A program made the position numbers and the translations under genes. This document shows, in pieces, positions 31,896-40,197 of a stretch of 64,000 nucleotides of DNA (position 1 is the first letter of the stretch; each line of letters opens with the position of its first letter). The DNA is from Colwellia maritima (GTDB lineage: Bacteria; Pseudomonadota; Gammaproteobacteria; Enterobacterales; Alteromonadaceae), in contig NZ_JAKKSL010000003.1 of the NCBI RefSeq assembly GCF_022669015.1, positions 434,001 through 498,000 of the forward strand. The letters are read 5' to 3'. Below the pieces are notes generated by a model. That model saw nothing but the letters and a program-made list of their open reading frames with translations. It did no database searches and was not told the origin of the DNA.

Positions 31896-32102
31896 ATGTC
31901 TACTACTACTGGTACAGTAAAATGGTTTAACGAAGCTAAAGGTTTTGGTTTCATCGAGCAAGAAAATGGCCCTGACGTTTTCGCTCATTTCAACGCAATC
32001 GTTGGTGAAGGTTTCAAAACTTTAGCTGAAGGTCAAAAAGTTGAATTCACAGTTACTGATGGTCAAAAAGGCCCTCAAGCTGAGAACATTGTTGCACTTT
32101 AA
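31896..32102 (+). CDS. CspA-family cold-shock protein
   Basis: 68 residues: [21 protein letters not shown], then VFAHFNAI, with RNP1-like KGFGFI and RNP2-like VFAHF motifs. ATG 31896 is preferred over ATG 31887 because family members begin a few residues before TGTVKWFN, and the upstream ATG overlaps the ribosome site. Role: a nucleic-acid chaperone that melts RNA structure, usually induced by cold. It has its own promoter and terminator, so it is monocistronic. Codon use is strongly biased, as in highly expressed genes. Confidence 0.96.
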   Translation: MSTTTGTVKWFNEAKGFGFIEQENGPDVFAHFNAIVGEGFKTLAEGQKVEFTVTDGQKGPQAENIVAL

Positions 32103-32125
32103 TCTTTTATAATTAAAGTCACAAG

Positions 32126-32160
32126 AAAAGCGAGTATCTTAATGATAACTCGCTTTTTTT
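32126..32160 (+). terminator. Rho-independent terminator of the cold-shock gene
   Basis: Stem AAAGCGAGT-ATC / GAT-AACTCGCTTT with a 5-base loop, followed by a run of eight T. It lies 24 bases after the stop codon. Confidence 0.93.
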
Positions 32161-32243
32161 ATGTCTAAAATTTATTGTTGTTAAACAATAAATTTGCGCC
32201 TATAGCAACTAAGTAAATTATCAAAGATGAATCAATAAATATA

Positions 32244-32405
32244 ATACCAGTTTCATTAATTAACTGATCTATTTTATACGTAGAAAAAATTGCCAAATAC
32301 AAGGCACTTATTTCAATAACGAGTTGTTCTAATTATTAAATAAATAGCGATGTAGTTGGTGGTTTTAGCAAGTAGAAATGATCACATGGTTAGTGAGATT
32401 GATAT
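32244..32405. repeat. Dispersed ATACCAA-ended repeat, copy 3 (long form)
   Basis: A 162-base element opening ATACCAGTTTCATTAATTAA and closing GTTAGTGAGATTGATAT. Its right part (GCAAGTAGAAATGATCACAT) matches copies 1 and 2; about 90 extra bases sit in the middle (AAGGCACTTATTTCAATAAC and neighbours), with an inner GTAGTTGGTGG end, as if a second related element had inserted. It fills most of the 337-base gap between the cspA terminator and the HDOD gene. Confidence 0.7.
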
Positions 32406-32439
32406 TACCTTTAACGCATAACGAAAGTCGAAACTAAAC

Positions 32440-33285
32440 TTAGTAAATAGTAACCGCTCTTGGGTTTAACACTGCCAATATACCTAAACGTTCCATATTA
32501 CAATATTCTATAGAAGTACTTAACAGCTCATTTGTGATGCCTAGTGAAGATAATTGTATTCCGCTTAAAAGTTGTTCTTGATTCTTCGAACTCAACAATT
32601 TTTGGTGTGTCGTAATTCGCTTAGCAATAAAAAGCAACTGACTTTCTGTGTTAATTAAATCAAATCTATCTTCATCTTGGTTTCGAATAGGTGACACAAT
32701 GTTGTATGGTAACTGCCACAACTTTAACATTTCAGCACCACACTCGCCAAATGTAAACCCTAGTACATCACGCTGAATAACCCAAGGTAAATCACTCCCT
32801 TCTTTATTTTGACACTCTACAATTTTATCGGGAGAAATTTGTTTTATGATCAACTCCCCTAAATTATGTAATATACCCAAAATAAACAATCGCTCTGCGT
32901 TAGGGGTATTTAAACTACACCCTAAAAACTTAACTAACAAAGCACAATCAACACTCTCTTCCCAGAAATTTTCTAAGAAATTTTGATCTGCATTAATTGA
33001 TTTAAATGCCTGCGTAGTAAAATAAGCAATAACTAGGTTGTAAACCTCTGTAATGCCTAAAACTAACACTGCTTTTGATATGGTATCGATTTTACCGGGA
33101 TAATTGAAAAAAGAGCTATTAGCTAGCTTTAAAATAGTCCCGGAAAGTGCAGGGTCAAGAATAATTACATCATTGATATCGTCGATAGTTGAAGATTCGT
33201 TATCAATTAACTCTTTAATTCTGATAAATGAATCTGACAAAACAAAAATATCACCTGCTGTTGTTGCGTAGTCAGTAGCCGTCAT
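32440..33285 (-). CDS. HDOD domain protein (first paralogue)
   Basis: 281 residues from the ATG at 33285; this start is chosen because its product, MTATDYATTAGDIF, lines up with the start of the second HDOD protein at 41040. An upstream in-frame ATG at 33324 is possible. The HDOD domain covers about 20-210, with ILDPALSGTILKLANSSFF and LGILHNLGELIIK. HDOD proteins are HD-related signalling domains that mostly lack catalytic residues and link two-component or c-di-GMP signalling with motility and stress. There is no receiver, GGDEF or EAL partner domain. Target unknown. Confidence 0.88.
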   Translation of the reverse strand: MTATDYATTAGDIFVLSDSFIRIKELIDNESSTIDDINDVIILDPALSGTILKLANSSFFNYPGKIDTISKAVLVLGITEVYNLVIAYFTTQAFKSINADQNFLENFWEESVDCALLVKFLGCSLNTPNAERLFILGILHNLGELIIKQISPDKIVECQNKEGSDLPWVIQRDVLGFTFGECGAEMLKLWQLPYNIVSPIRNQDEDRFDLINTESQLLFIAKRITTHQKLLSSKNQEQLLSGIQLSSLGITNELLSTSIEYCNMERLGILAVLNPRAVTIY

Positions 33286-33368
33286 AAATCGCCATCCGTT
33301 GAGATTATTTTTTGGTAAACACACATATAAATATAATTTAGCACAGTTTTAAAAAACTCGATAACAAA

Positions 33369-34220
33369 TCAATACTCGACACTTATTTGATAAGACGAGA
33401 ATTTACGCATATTAATAACTCCTTTTTCAAAAATCAAATACTGTCCTTTTATCCCAAGTAAGATGCCTGATACTATAGGAGTTTTATCAAAATTAAACGA
33501 ACTGATTTTTGTTAAATAGCGGCTAACTGGGTATTCAATTTCAACAATATCTTCATTTAAATACTGTACAGCCTCTTCACCAAACTTCAGGGTTATTTCG
33601 TCTAAACGCTGAGAAATTTTAGGCATTAGTAACTTTGCTTGCGCTTTTAAATCGATTTTTTCATTGCCGCCCTTAAGCATGGCACGCCAATTGGTTTTAT
33701 CGCCAATATATTCAGCCAAGGCAGTTTCGACCAATCCTGACTGCAAGCGTGTGCTTACCTTAAATATTGCTAGTGCTTGCGTTGCCCCTTGGTCTATCCA
33801 ACGGGTAGGCAGTTGTGTGTGACGAGTAATGCCTACCTTTAACGCTGAGGTATTTGATAAATAGACATAATGATCAACCATGCAATGTTGCTCCCCCCAC
33901 TGAGGCTCTCTGCAAGTTCCTAAATGGTAGTGACAGCTTTCTGGTTTCATAATACACATATCACATTGAGCGAGCTTGATCATACAAGGATAACAAAAGC
34001 CCTGAGAATAACTTTTTTTAGTGGCTTTGCCACAATGTTTACAAGCAATTTTTCCCTGAAAGGTTAGCGTTAATTCTTTTCCTATCAGTGGATTTAGTGC
34101 AATACTTTGGTGTTCGCTATTCTCATCAATAGCCGCTAGCGGTAATTGGTATTGAACAAGGTTATTAGAATCAAGTTGCGCCGTTAATTTTTCAATGGCA
34201 CCTATTGCTGAAATTGGCAT
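33369..34220 (-). CDS. DUF2797 family zinc-finger protein
   Basis: Intact, 283 residues. A Cys-rich centre has CKHCGKATKKSYSQGFCYPC, then CDMCIMKPESCHYH and LGTCREPQWGEQHC, which would hold two zinc ions. The following VYLSNTSALKVGITR and TRWIDQGA segments are the DUF2797 signature and look like a GIY-YIG-type fold. Family knowledge: function unknown in bacteria. It sits 39 bases from arfB on the same strand and may be co-transcribed with it. Confidence 0.87.
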   Translation of the reverse strand: MPISAIGAIEKLTAQLDSNNLVQYQLPLAAIDENSEHQSIALNPLIGKELTLTFQGKIACKHCGKATKKSYSQGFCYPCMIKLAQCDMCIMKPESCHYHLGTCREPQWGEQHCMVDHYVYLSNTSALKVGITRHTQLPTRWIDQGATQALAIFKVSTRLQSGLVETALAEYIGDKTNWRAMLKGGNEKIDLKAQAKLLMPKISQRLDEITLKFGEEAVQYLNEDIVEIEYPVSRYLTKISSFNFDKTPIVSGILLGIKGQYLIFEKGVINMRKFSSYQISVEY

Positions 34221-34259
34221 TCTTACTCTCTTAAATTATTAAATAGCTATCTATCTTAT

Positions 34260-34682
34260 TCATATAGACCTAACGCTAGGTTTTTGACGGGTCTGTTTCA
34301 CTGTTTTTTTATTTGCTTTGCTTGTTAAACGTCTTTGAACAGAGCCTTTCGTTGGTTTAGTTGGTTTTCGCTTCTTCGGTGCTACCATCACCGATGTGAT
34401 GAGCTCTTTAAGTCTATTTAAGGCATCTTCTTTATTCATTTCTTGTGTACGAAAAGATTGTGCTTTAATAATAACAACCCCTTCTTTTGTAATACGGGTA
34501 TCTTTTAAGCTTAATAGCCGCTTTTTAAAAATATCAGGTAAAGATGAACGTTTTATATCAAAACGTAAATGAATGGCGGTTGCTACTTTATTGACTCGTT
34601 GACCGCCATTTCCCATAGAACGAATAGCAGTAAGTTCAATTTCCCACGCAGCTAAACTAACATTATTTGATATATCTAACAC
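34260..34682 (-). CDS. arfB: Alternative ribosome-rescue factor ArfB (YaeJ)
   Basis: Intact, 140 residues. It has the release-factor GGQ loop in SMGNGGQRVNKVATA (about residues 26-28) and a basic, helical tail (KKRKPTKPTKGS, SKANKKTVKQTRQK) that in ArfB enters the empty mRNA channel. The lack of a codon-recognition domain separates it from RF1/RF2. Role: hydrolyses peptidyl-tRNA on ribosomes stalled at broken mRNA ends. Confidence 0.93.
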   Translation of the reverse strand: MLDISNNVSLAAWEIELTAIRSMGNGGQRVNKVATAIHLRFDIKRSSLPDIFKKRLLSLKDTRITKEGVVIIKAQSFRTQEMNKEDALNRLKELITSVMVAPKKRKPTKPTKGSVQRRLTSKANKKTVKQTRQKPSVRSI

Positions 34683-34728
34683 TTTTAATTACCATTCATT
34701 AATCTTTAGTTTGTTTTACATTGACTCA

Positions 34729-34996
34729 ATGACAATACAAAAAATTTGGTACGTATATTTATTACGTTGCAATGATAATAGTCTATATCTTTGGTATCAC
34801 AACCGACGTTAGTCGCCGCCTTCACCAACACAATCATACCAAGCTTGGCGCTAAGTATACTAGAGCAAAACGCCCAGTAACACTCGCTTTTATTGAAACA
34901 GCATCTGATAAAAGTACGGCAAGTAAACGTGAATATCAACTACGAAAGCTTACAAAAACACAGAAAGAAAGATTAGTGAGTACTTACCTTGAGTGA
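34729..34996 (+). CDS. GIY-YIG domain protein (YhbQ-like), frame broken near 34791
   Basis: About 88 residues when rejoined. ATG 34729 gives WYVYLLRCNDNSLY, then removing one T from TCTTTGG at 34788-34793 restores LGITTDVSRRLHQHN, so the full GIY-YIG core (WYVYLLRC...YxGIT..RRxxxHN...GAKYTR) is seen. Family knowledge: single-domain GIY-YIG proteins such as YhbQ are putative structure-specific nucleases. It is divergent from arfB with 46 bases between the starts. The downstream ATG near 34772 cannot be the true start, because it would lose the GIY strand. Confidence 0.88.
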
Positions 34997-35093
34997 TTTT
35001 TTAGCACTTATAAGTCTTTATACTCTTTTTTATTTCGATAAATTAATTGATTACTGTTAGAATGCCTCGTTTTTTAAAATGAAGTGAATATTT

Positions 35094-35832
35094 ATGCCTG
35101 AAAACGTTATCCCCAACGAAACTATGTTTATTGAGCAATATTGCGCTATCAATAAAGAAAAAATCAGTTTTACCCGTCAACAAGGCAGTGACTTTGCCAA
35201 GCAAGTGGCTGACGATTTCAATCCATTACATAATATTGAAGCTAAGCGATTTTGTGTTCCAGGTGACTTATTATTTTCTGTGATTATTGCCAAAGCCGGT
35301 TTGCACCAAGAAATGAGTTTTAATTTTTCTGGTATGGTTAATGATAACCTTACCCTGACTTTTCCTACTGAAATTAATGATAGTTTCGATATTGTTGACG
35401 ATAACGACAAGACATATTTAACCATTGAAGCCGGCCGGAGAAAAAACTCATTGTCCTTCGTTAATCAATGCATTAACTAAAGCTTATGTAGATTTTTCTG
35501 GCCATACTTTTCCTGATATTCTTGTCAAGTTAATGACTGACAACAATGTCATGATTAACCCTGCTAGACCGATGGTAATGTATCAGTGTATGAAAATAAG
35601 TCTTAGCCGTCTTGATATTAAAACGCTTACGTTACAATTGGCAAAAACTAGTCTGTCAATTGACGCAAAACGTGGTGATGCATGGCTAGAATTTGATTTA
35701 ATCAGCGAAGGTAAAATTGTAGGGCATGGTAAAAAACACATGTTGCTCAGTGGCTTGCGTGATTACTGTCAAGACAGTGTGGACAACATGGTTGAGCAAT
35801 ATAAAGAAAGTAAAAATAGCTACAAAGGTTAA
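35094..35832 (+). CDS. DUF3581 family protein, frame broken near 35435
   Basis: About 246 residues when rejoined. The first part has MFIEQYCAINKEKISFTRQQ and DFNPLHNIEAKRFCVPGDLLF, a hotdog-like (MaoC-type) pattern; the second has FSGHTFPDILVKLM and VMINPARPMVMYQ, both DUF3581 signatures. The break lies at GCCGGCCGG (35430-35438): dropping one C, or adding two bases, restores an EAG-GEKTH junction. Function unknown; the family is restricted mainly to Alteromonadales and Vibrionales. Monocistronic. Confidence 0.87.
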
Positions 35833-35843
35833 TTACAAATTAG

Positions 35844-35862
35844 GGACTCTCTTATAGAGTCC
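35844..35862. terminator. Short hairpin between convergent genes
   Basis: GGACTCT pairs with AGAGTCC around a 5-base loop, between the DUF3581 stop (35832) and the end of the convergent hypothetical gene (35882). No T-tract follows, so terminator activity is weakly supported. Confidence 0.4.
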
Positions 35863-35881
35863 GGCCTAAAAAATACTTACC

Positions 35882-36403
35882 TCACTCTTTATAACTCTCT
35901 TCAAAATCGGCTCTTTGTTTTTGCTTATCTTCAGTACAATAAGCAAATATAGACAAATTTTTCGGACGCATGCATTGGCTAGGTTGTTGGTAATACAATA
36001 ACCACGCTTGTTTTTTCTCTCCTTTGTACTTTGACCTAACGACAATTGGACTGTTAGTTTTAAACGGATTTACTGTATCTGTTTTATTAAAATTTATATT
36101 TTTTACTTTAGCGCTGCCAACTGCCTTAGTTTTTTTACGTTTTTTCTTAGCTTTTCTCTTTGTTTTTTTCGTAGATTTATTTAATTGTTTTGCGCTACTA
36201 TTTTCGCATTGCCACCATTGATCACGTGCCTTGTCTTCACGCTTTCGTAAACTAATGCCTTTATTTTTTGAATAACCACTTCGTTGTAATGCTTGGACTT
36301 TATGCAATTTTTCGAGTAATGGTTTGCAACGTTTTTTTGCCATTACTAAAGGTGAAAAAATAAAACACGCGATAATACACAGTACACAGATAAGTTGTGA
36401 CAT
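35882..36403 (-). CDS. Hypothetical Lys-rich exported protein
   Basis: I do not recognise this family. ATG 36403 is preferred because MSQLICVLCIIACFIFSPLVMA is a good signal peptide; an in-frame ATG 90 bases earlier adds an unlikely basic tail. The mature protein (about 150 residues) has a Cys in KKRCKPLLEKLHKVQALQRSGYS, one in QWWQCENSS, then a strongly basic linker (KKTKRKAKKKRKKTK). The C-terminal part has SQCMRPKNLSIFAYCTED. Four cysteines suggest two disulfides. A periplasmic nucleic-acid or envelope-binding role is possible, but only a guess from charge. Confidence 0.6.
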   Translation of the reverse strand: MSQLICVLCIIACFIFSPLVMAKKRCKPLLEKLHKVQALQRSGYSKNKGISLRKREDKARDQWWQCENSSAKQLNKSTKKTKRKAKKKRKKTKAVGSAKVKNINFNKTDTVNPFKTNSPIVVRSKYKGEKKQAWLLYYQQPSQCMRPKNLSIFAYCTEDKQKQRADFEESYKE

Positions 36404-36547
36404 ATATTCGATCCTTGAATAATTTATTGAATAATCCATTGTTATTTTGCTGAACTTAAATTTAATGAACTTATATTTAATACATTTAAGCATAGCTGAA
36501 ATTTTAGACTATGCTTAAATGTATTCGAAATAACATGGATGTTTATA

Positions 36548-37429
36548 ATGCAAAAATCTTATTTAAATAAATATTTTTTCTCATCTTACATTTTTCTTGG
36601 TTTTTTACTGCTACATAGCCAAATAAAAGCACAACCCAATGCCCAAATAAAACCTGAAATACAACACGCTAAACCCTATAAAATTGTAGATGATATCAAT
36701 CAATACTGGATATCAGAAAAACTGGACGGCATACGTGGCTACTGGGATGGAACACAATTACTAACTAGGCAAGGTAATACCATTCATAGTCCAACGTGGT
36801 TTACACAAGACTGGCCTCATAATGTCATGGATGGTGAATTATGGATTGCAAGAAACCAGTTTCAAGCAACATTATCTTGTGTCAAAAAACTCACCATTGA
36901 TGAGCAGTGTTGGCGTAATGTTCGCTTTATGATTTTTGACCTTCCTAAACATAAGGGCACATTTACCCAAAGAATTACTACAATGAAAAGGCTAATAGAA
37001 CAAACTGATTCAACATTTTTAACTATGATCAGGCAATTTAAACTACAAAGCACACAACAATTAGAAACCACCCTTAACGAGGTTATTGCTCAGCAGGGAG
37101 AAGGGTTAATGTTACACCTTGGAAGTGCTTTTTATCATGTAGGGAGAACAGCCAATATAATGAAGCTAAAGAAGTACCAAGATGCAGAAGCAGCCGTTAT
37201 AGGGTATACGAACGGTAAGGGTAAATATTTAGGAATGTTGGGCGCTTTAACAGTAAAAACCCCCAACGGTACTATATTTAATATTGGCTCTGGCTTTACA
37301 GATGAGGAGCGTGTTAATCCTCCACCAATTGGCAGTATTATTACTTACAAATTTAATGGTAAAACTCAAGCGGGTATTCCAAGATTCGCCCGATTTTACC
37401 GTATTAGAAACCGTAAAATAACAAAATAA
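36548..37429 (+). CDS. ATP-dependent DNA ligase, LigE type, with export signal
   Basis: 293 residues from ATG 36548; an in-frame ATG at 36539 is less likely. The N-terminus (MQKSYLNKYFFSSYIFLGFLLLHSQIKA) is a signal peptide. The catalytic motif I is EKLDGIRGYWDG with Lys about 58, motif III is VMDGELW, motif IV is GEGLMLH, and motif V is MKLKKYQDAEA, followed by a small OB domain. There are no extra DNA-binding domains, as in minimal LigE. Family knowledge: LigE proteins of Gram-negative bacteria are often exported and linked to DNA uptake. The chromosomal ligase would be a separate NAD enzyme. Confidence 0.92.
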   Translation: MQKSYLNKYFFSSYIFLGFLLLHSQIKAQPNAQIKPEIQHAKPYKIVDDINQYWISEKLDGIRGYWDGTQLLTRQGNTIHSPTWFTQDWPHNVMDGELWIARNQFQATLSCVKKLTIDEQCWRNVRFMIFDLPKHKGTFTQRITTMKRLIEQTDSTFLTMIRQFKLQSTQQLETTLNEVIAQQGEGLMLHLGSAFYHVGRTANIMKLKKYQDAEAAVIGYTNGKGKYLGMLGALTVKTPNGTIFNIGSGFTDEERVNPPPIGSIITYKFNGKTQAGIPRFARFYRIRNRKITK

Positions 37430-37448
37430 GCAACCTATTTGACGAATA

Positions 37449-38348
37449 TTACACAGGTTGATATGAAAAAACTAAAACTTTAAGCCCCTTACCCTCATGT
37501 GCCTCTTTAAACACCTTAGGGTTGTCTAATCGGTGTTCAAAAATACAATCAGGGCACTCTCTTAACACTTCATTTTTTAAAAACTGTTCATCTAAATCTG
37601 GAGAATTCAAACAAAGTAATAACTGCGCTCCTTTGTCCATCCATTGTGGAATTTTTCGTAAGATTTTAGCGTAATCTCGTTCGATATTCACGCTGCCTTT
37701 CTGAAATGATGGCGGATCACAAATCAACAGATCATACTTACCATATTTTTTAATACGGCTATTTGATTTAAAAATATCAACACCTTCAAAAATAATTTGC
37801 TTTCCTTCTTTTTTTGACAATTTATTTAATTGATGGTTTTCTCTGCCTTTACTTAATGAGGATTTACTTAAATCAATATTAACAACGCGCTGCGCTCCGC
37901 CCGCTATAGCTACGACTGAAAAAGCACAGGTATAAGCAAACAAATTAAGAACATTTTTATTAGCCGCCTGTTCGTAAACCCAAGATCGTCCATTAGCCAT
38001 ATCTAAAAACAAACCGCTGTTTTGCGCTTTACCTAGCTCAATGTGATAGGAAAGCCCGTGCTCAGTAACAAGGGTATTATCAATAACGTCACCTACTAAA
38101 ACCTGAGTCGGCGCAAACTTTTCATAGCGACGTTGCACTTGTACACTCTTACACAAGGGGGTTAAATCATGTAAAGCTTGTGCTTGTGCTAATAACCAAG
38201 CTTCATCAACTACTTGGTATAAAGTAATTAAAATAACAGGTGAGAGCCAATCAACATTCACATGAGATAAGTTTTCATAGGCATGTCCGCGGCCATGAAA
38301 TAAGCGTTGGCAATCGGTAAAGTCTGTAGCAACAATATAGTTGAGCAT
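37449..38348 (-). CDS. RlmI-like SAM-dependent RNA methyltransferase
   Basis: Intact, 299 residues. A RlmI/RlmK-C type catalytic domain: the substrate-side segment LGKAQNSGLFLDMANGRSWV, SAM motif I VLNLFAYTCAFSVVAIAGGA, and the DPPSFQKGS motif IV. Compared with RlmI it lacks the N-terminal PUA domain, so it is a shorter relative that methylates C5 of a pyrimidine or a similar site. It is convergent with ligE, with 19 bases between stops. The exact RNA target is not shown. Confidence 0.83.
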   Translation of the reverse strand: MLNYIVATDFTDCQRLFHGRGHAYENLSHVNVDWLSPVILITLYQVVDEAWLLAQAQALHDLTPLCKSVQVQRRYEKFAPTQVLVGDVIDNTLVTEHGLSYHIELGKAQNSGLFLDMANGRSWVYEQAANKNVLNLFAYTCAFSVVAIAGGAQRVVNIDLSKSSLSKGRENHQLNKLSKKEGKQIIFEGVDIFKSNSRIKKYGKYDLLICDPPSFQKGSVNIERDYAKILRKIPQWMDKGAQLLLCLNSPDLDEQFLKNEVLRECPDCIFEHRLDNPKVFKEAHEGKGLKVLVFSYQPV

Positions 38349-38445
38349 AAAAGTAGTTTGATTCAGTATAAATGGGAAAAGATTAATAAATTATATCAGT
38401 TGATTAAACTGATTTTCTACTTACTGAGGATTTATATAAAAACAA

Positions 38446-38478
38446 AAAAAACGAGTAATAATAATATTACTCGTTTTT
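38446..38478. terminator. Bidirectional terminator downstream of the symporter gene
   Basis: AAAAACGAGTAAT pairs with ATTACTCGTTTTT around a 7-base AT loop, a 13-bp stem flanked by A- and T-runs. It is 108 bases beyond the stop codon of the minus-strand symporter gene and before the start of the methyltransferase gene. Confidence 0.88.
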
Positions 38479-38585
38479 GTATCCAAACTTATAGCTGAAC
38501 TCGTACCTAAACTCTGCGTTTGTGTGTTAAAAACCGAACAAGTTCACTGCAAAGAATTTCTGAGCAACAGTATTAATAAAAATAA

Positions 38586-39949
38586 CTAATACAATGGTGG
38601 AATAAAAGTGCCTAAAGAGAAGTTAATATATTTTTCTATCCATGAACCAATATAATGATCATTTCCGATACTTAAATGTTCGGATAACTTTTTACTCTTC
38701 CATCGATAACTGACAAACACACATAATAAAAAGCCATTAAGCGGTAAAATAGTGTCATAGAAAACATCATAAACAATATCGAAGAAAGATTTGCTACCAC
38801 CTGCATATGAAGTAAATTCAGTAAAAAAAGTAACCATACCAAATGAAATAGTAGCAAAAACAGTTAAAACACCGGCCGTCATTAATAAGATAGAAAGCGC
38901 TTTTTTACGACTGTGTTTTTTCTCTGTCACTAAATACGAAACAGGTACTTCAATAATGGATACAAGCGAAGTTATTGCAGCAAAGAACACCAAAATAAAA
39001 AAGAATGCAGCAACAGCACTTGCACCAATATAGCCAATTGAGGTTTGTAAGGCTAAAAATATTTTAGGAAGAAAGGTGAATATCAATGAAACGGAGCTAT
39101 CACTTAATTCGCTAGGATTCACATTAGGGTTAAACGAGAATACAGCCGGTAAAATCATTAAGCCCGCGACAAAAGCGACACCAGTATCCGTGATGGCAAC
39201 CAACTTAGCGGAATTAGGAATGTTAGTTTTATTATCAATATATGAGCCATAAGTAATTAAAATCCCCATCCCCAAAGATAACGAAAAGAATGCCTGAGAT
39301 AAGGCACCATTAATCACGCTAGGGGTAATTTTACTAATATCTGGAATTAAGAAAAATTCAACGCCTGCTAAGGCATTATCAAGGGTTAATACAAAAATAA
39401 CCATGATAATTAACATGAAAAATAAAGCAGGCATTAATGTTTTCGCCGCTTTTTCAATACCATCTTTAACGCCAACAACTAAAATAAAGTTAATAATTGC
39501 AGCAACAAAAGCCATTGCCACAAATAAATAGGGGCTAGTGATAAACTCACCAAAACCGGCACCACTAGCCAAATAATCTAATTGGCCAGAAAGGGTTAAG
39601 ACAATATAGCCAAAAATCCATACGGTAATTACCATATAAAATACAGCAATCATAAAAGGAGTAAGTACTCCTAAAAACCCAAAGCTCCCCAAAGTGAACT
39701 ATTACCACTGAGTGACTTATAAGCCCCTACAGGCTCTTTAGCTGTTTTTCTACCAACTGCCATTTCAGCAATCATAACAGGTAAACAAATTAAAAAAACA
39801 AACAGTGCATATAGCACTAAAAATGCTCCGCCACCATTTTTTGCTGCATTAACAGGAAACCCAACCAAATTACCAATACCAACAGCAGAACCTGCCGCCG
39901 CAAGAATAAAACCAATACGGGAACTAAAATGCTCTCTTGATGCGCTCAT
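38586..39949 (-). CDS. Sodium-dependent transporter, NSS/SNF family, frame broken in 39673-39693
   Basis: About 454 residues when rejoined, with 11-12 membrane helices. The N-terminal half starts REHFSSRIGFILAAAGSAVGIGNLVGFP, the NSS TM1 with the Na+ and substrate unwound region; the second ORF continues with GVLTPFMIAVFYMV. Between them lie two CCCAAAG tracts; either one missing base or two extra A bases would rejoin the frames. Family knowledge: NSS proteins import amino acids with Na+. The substrate is not shown. A leader with a candidate RNA structure lies at 40024-40066, upstream on the same strand. Confidence 0.9.
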
Positions 39950-40023
39950 AAACTTCCTTCACTTATCGTTATACTTATTATAATTTTAATTTAAAACTAT
40001 TCGATGCTAGCAAGCTTTATTAA

Positions 40024-40066
40024 TCTTGTCTCCTATGCAGGCTTCCTTCAGTGGTGGTTACCCATA
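40024..40066 (-). promoter_or_regulatory. Candidate structured RNA leader of the sodium symporter
   Basis: On the minus strand, 75-117 bases before the symporter ATG, the sequence holds a GGGTAACC turn, the purine-rich core CACTGAAGGAAGCC, and a CCTGCATAGG hairpin followed by GGAGACAAG. The core is reminiscent of the GAAGG element of glycine riboswitches, but the CTCTCAGG partner is missing. No known class is claimed. No other gene lies in the 39950-40197 gap. Confidence 0.35.
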
Positions 40067-40197
40067 AAAAAACTACGAAGTGTATAGTATTTTGTCCACT
40101 TAGTATTTAAAGCGCTTTTGGAGCCCTTATAATGTAGTGTTTCATGCTAATAAAATAATCACTTTATCCTGAATATAATTTCATTTTAAAAATAAAT

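Noticed and set aside
40024-40066. Glycine riboswitch
   Set aside because: Only the GAAGG-type core is similar; the CTCTCAGG partner and the flanking helices are missing. It is kept only as an unclassified leader.
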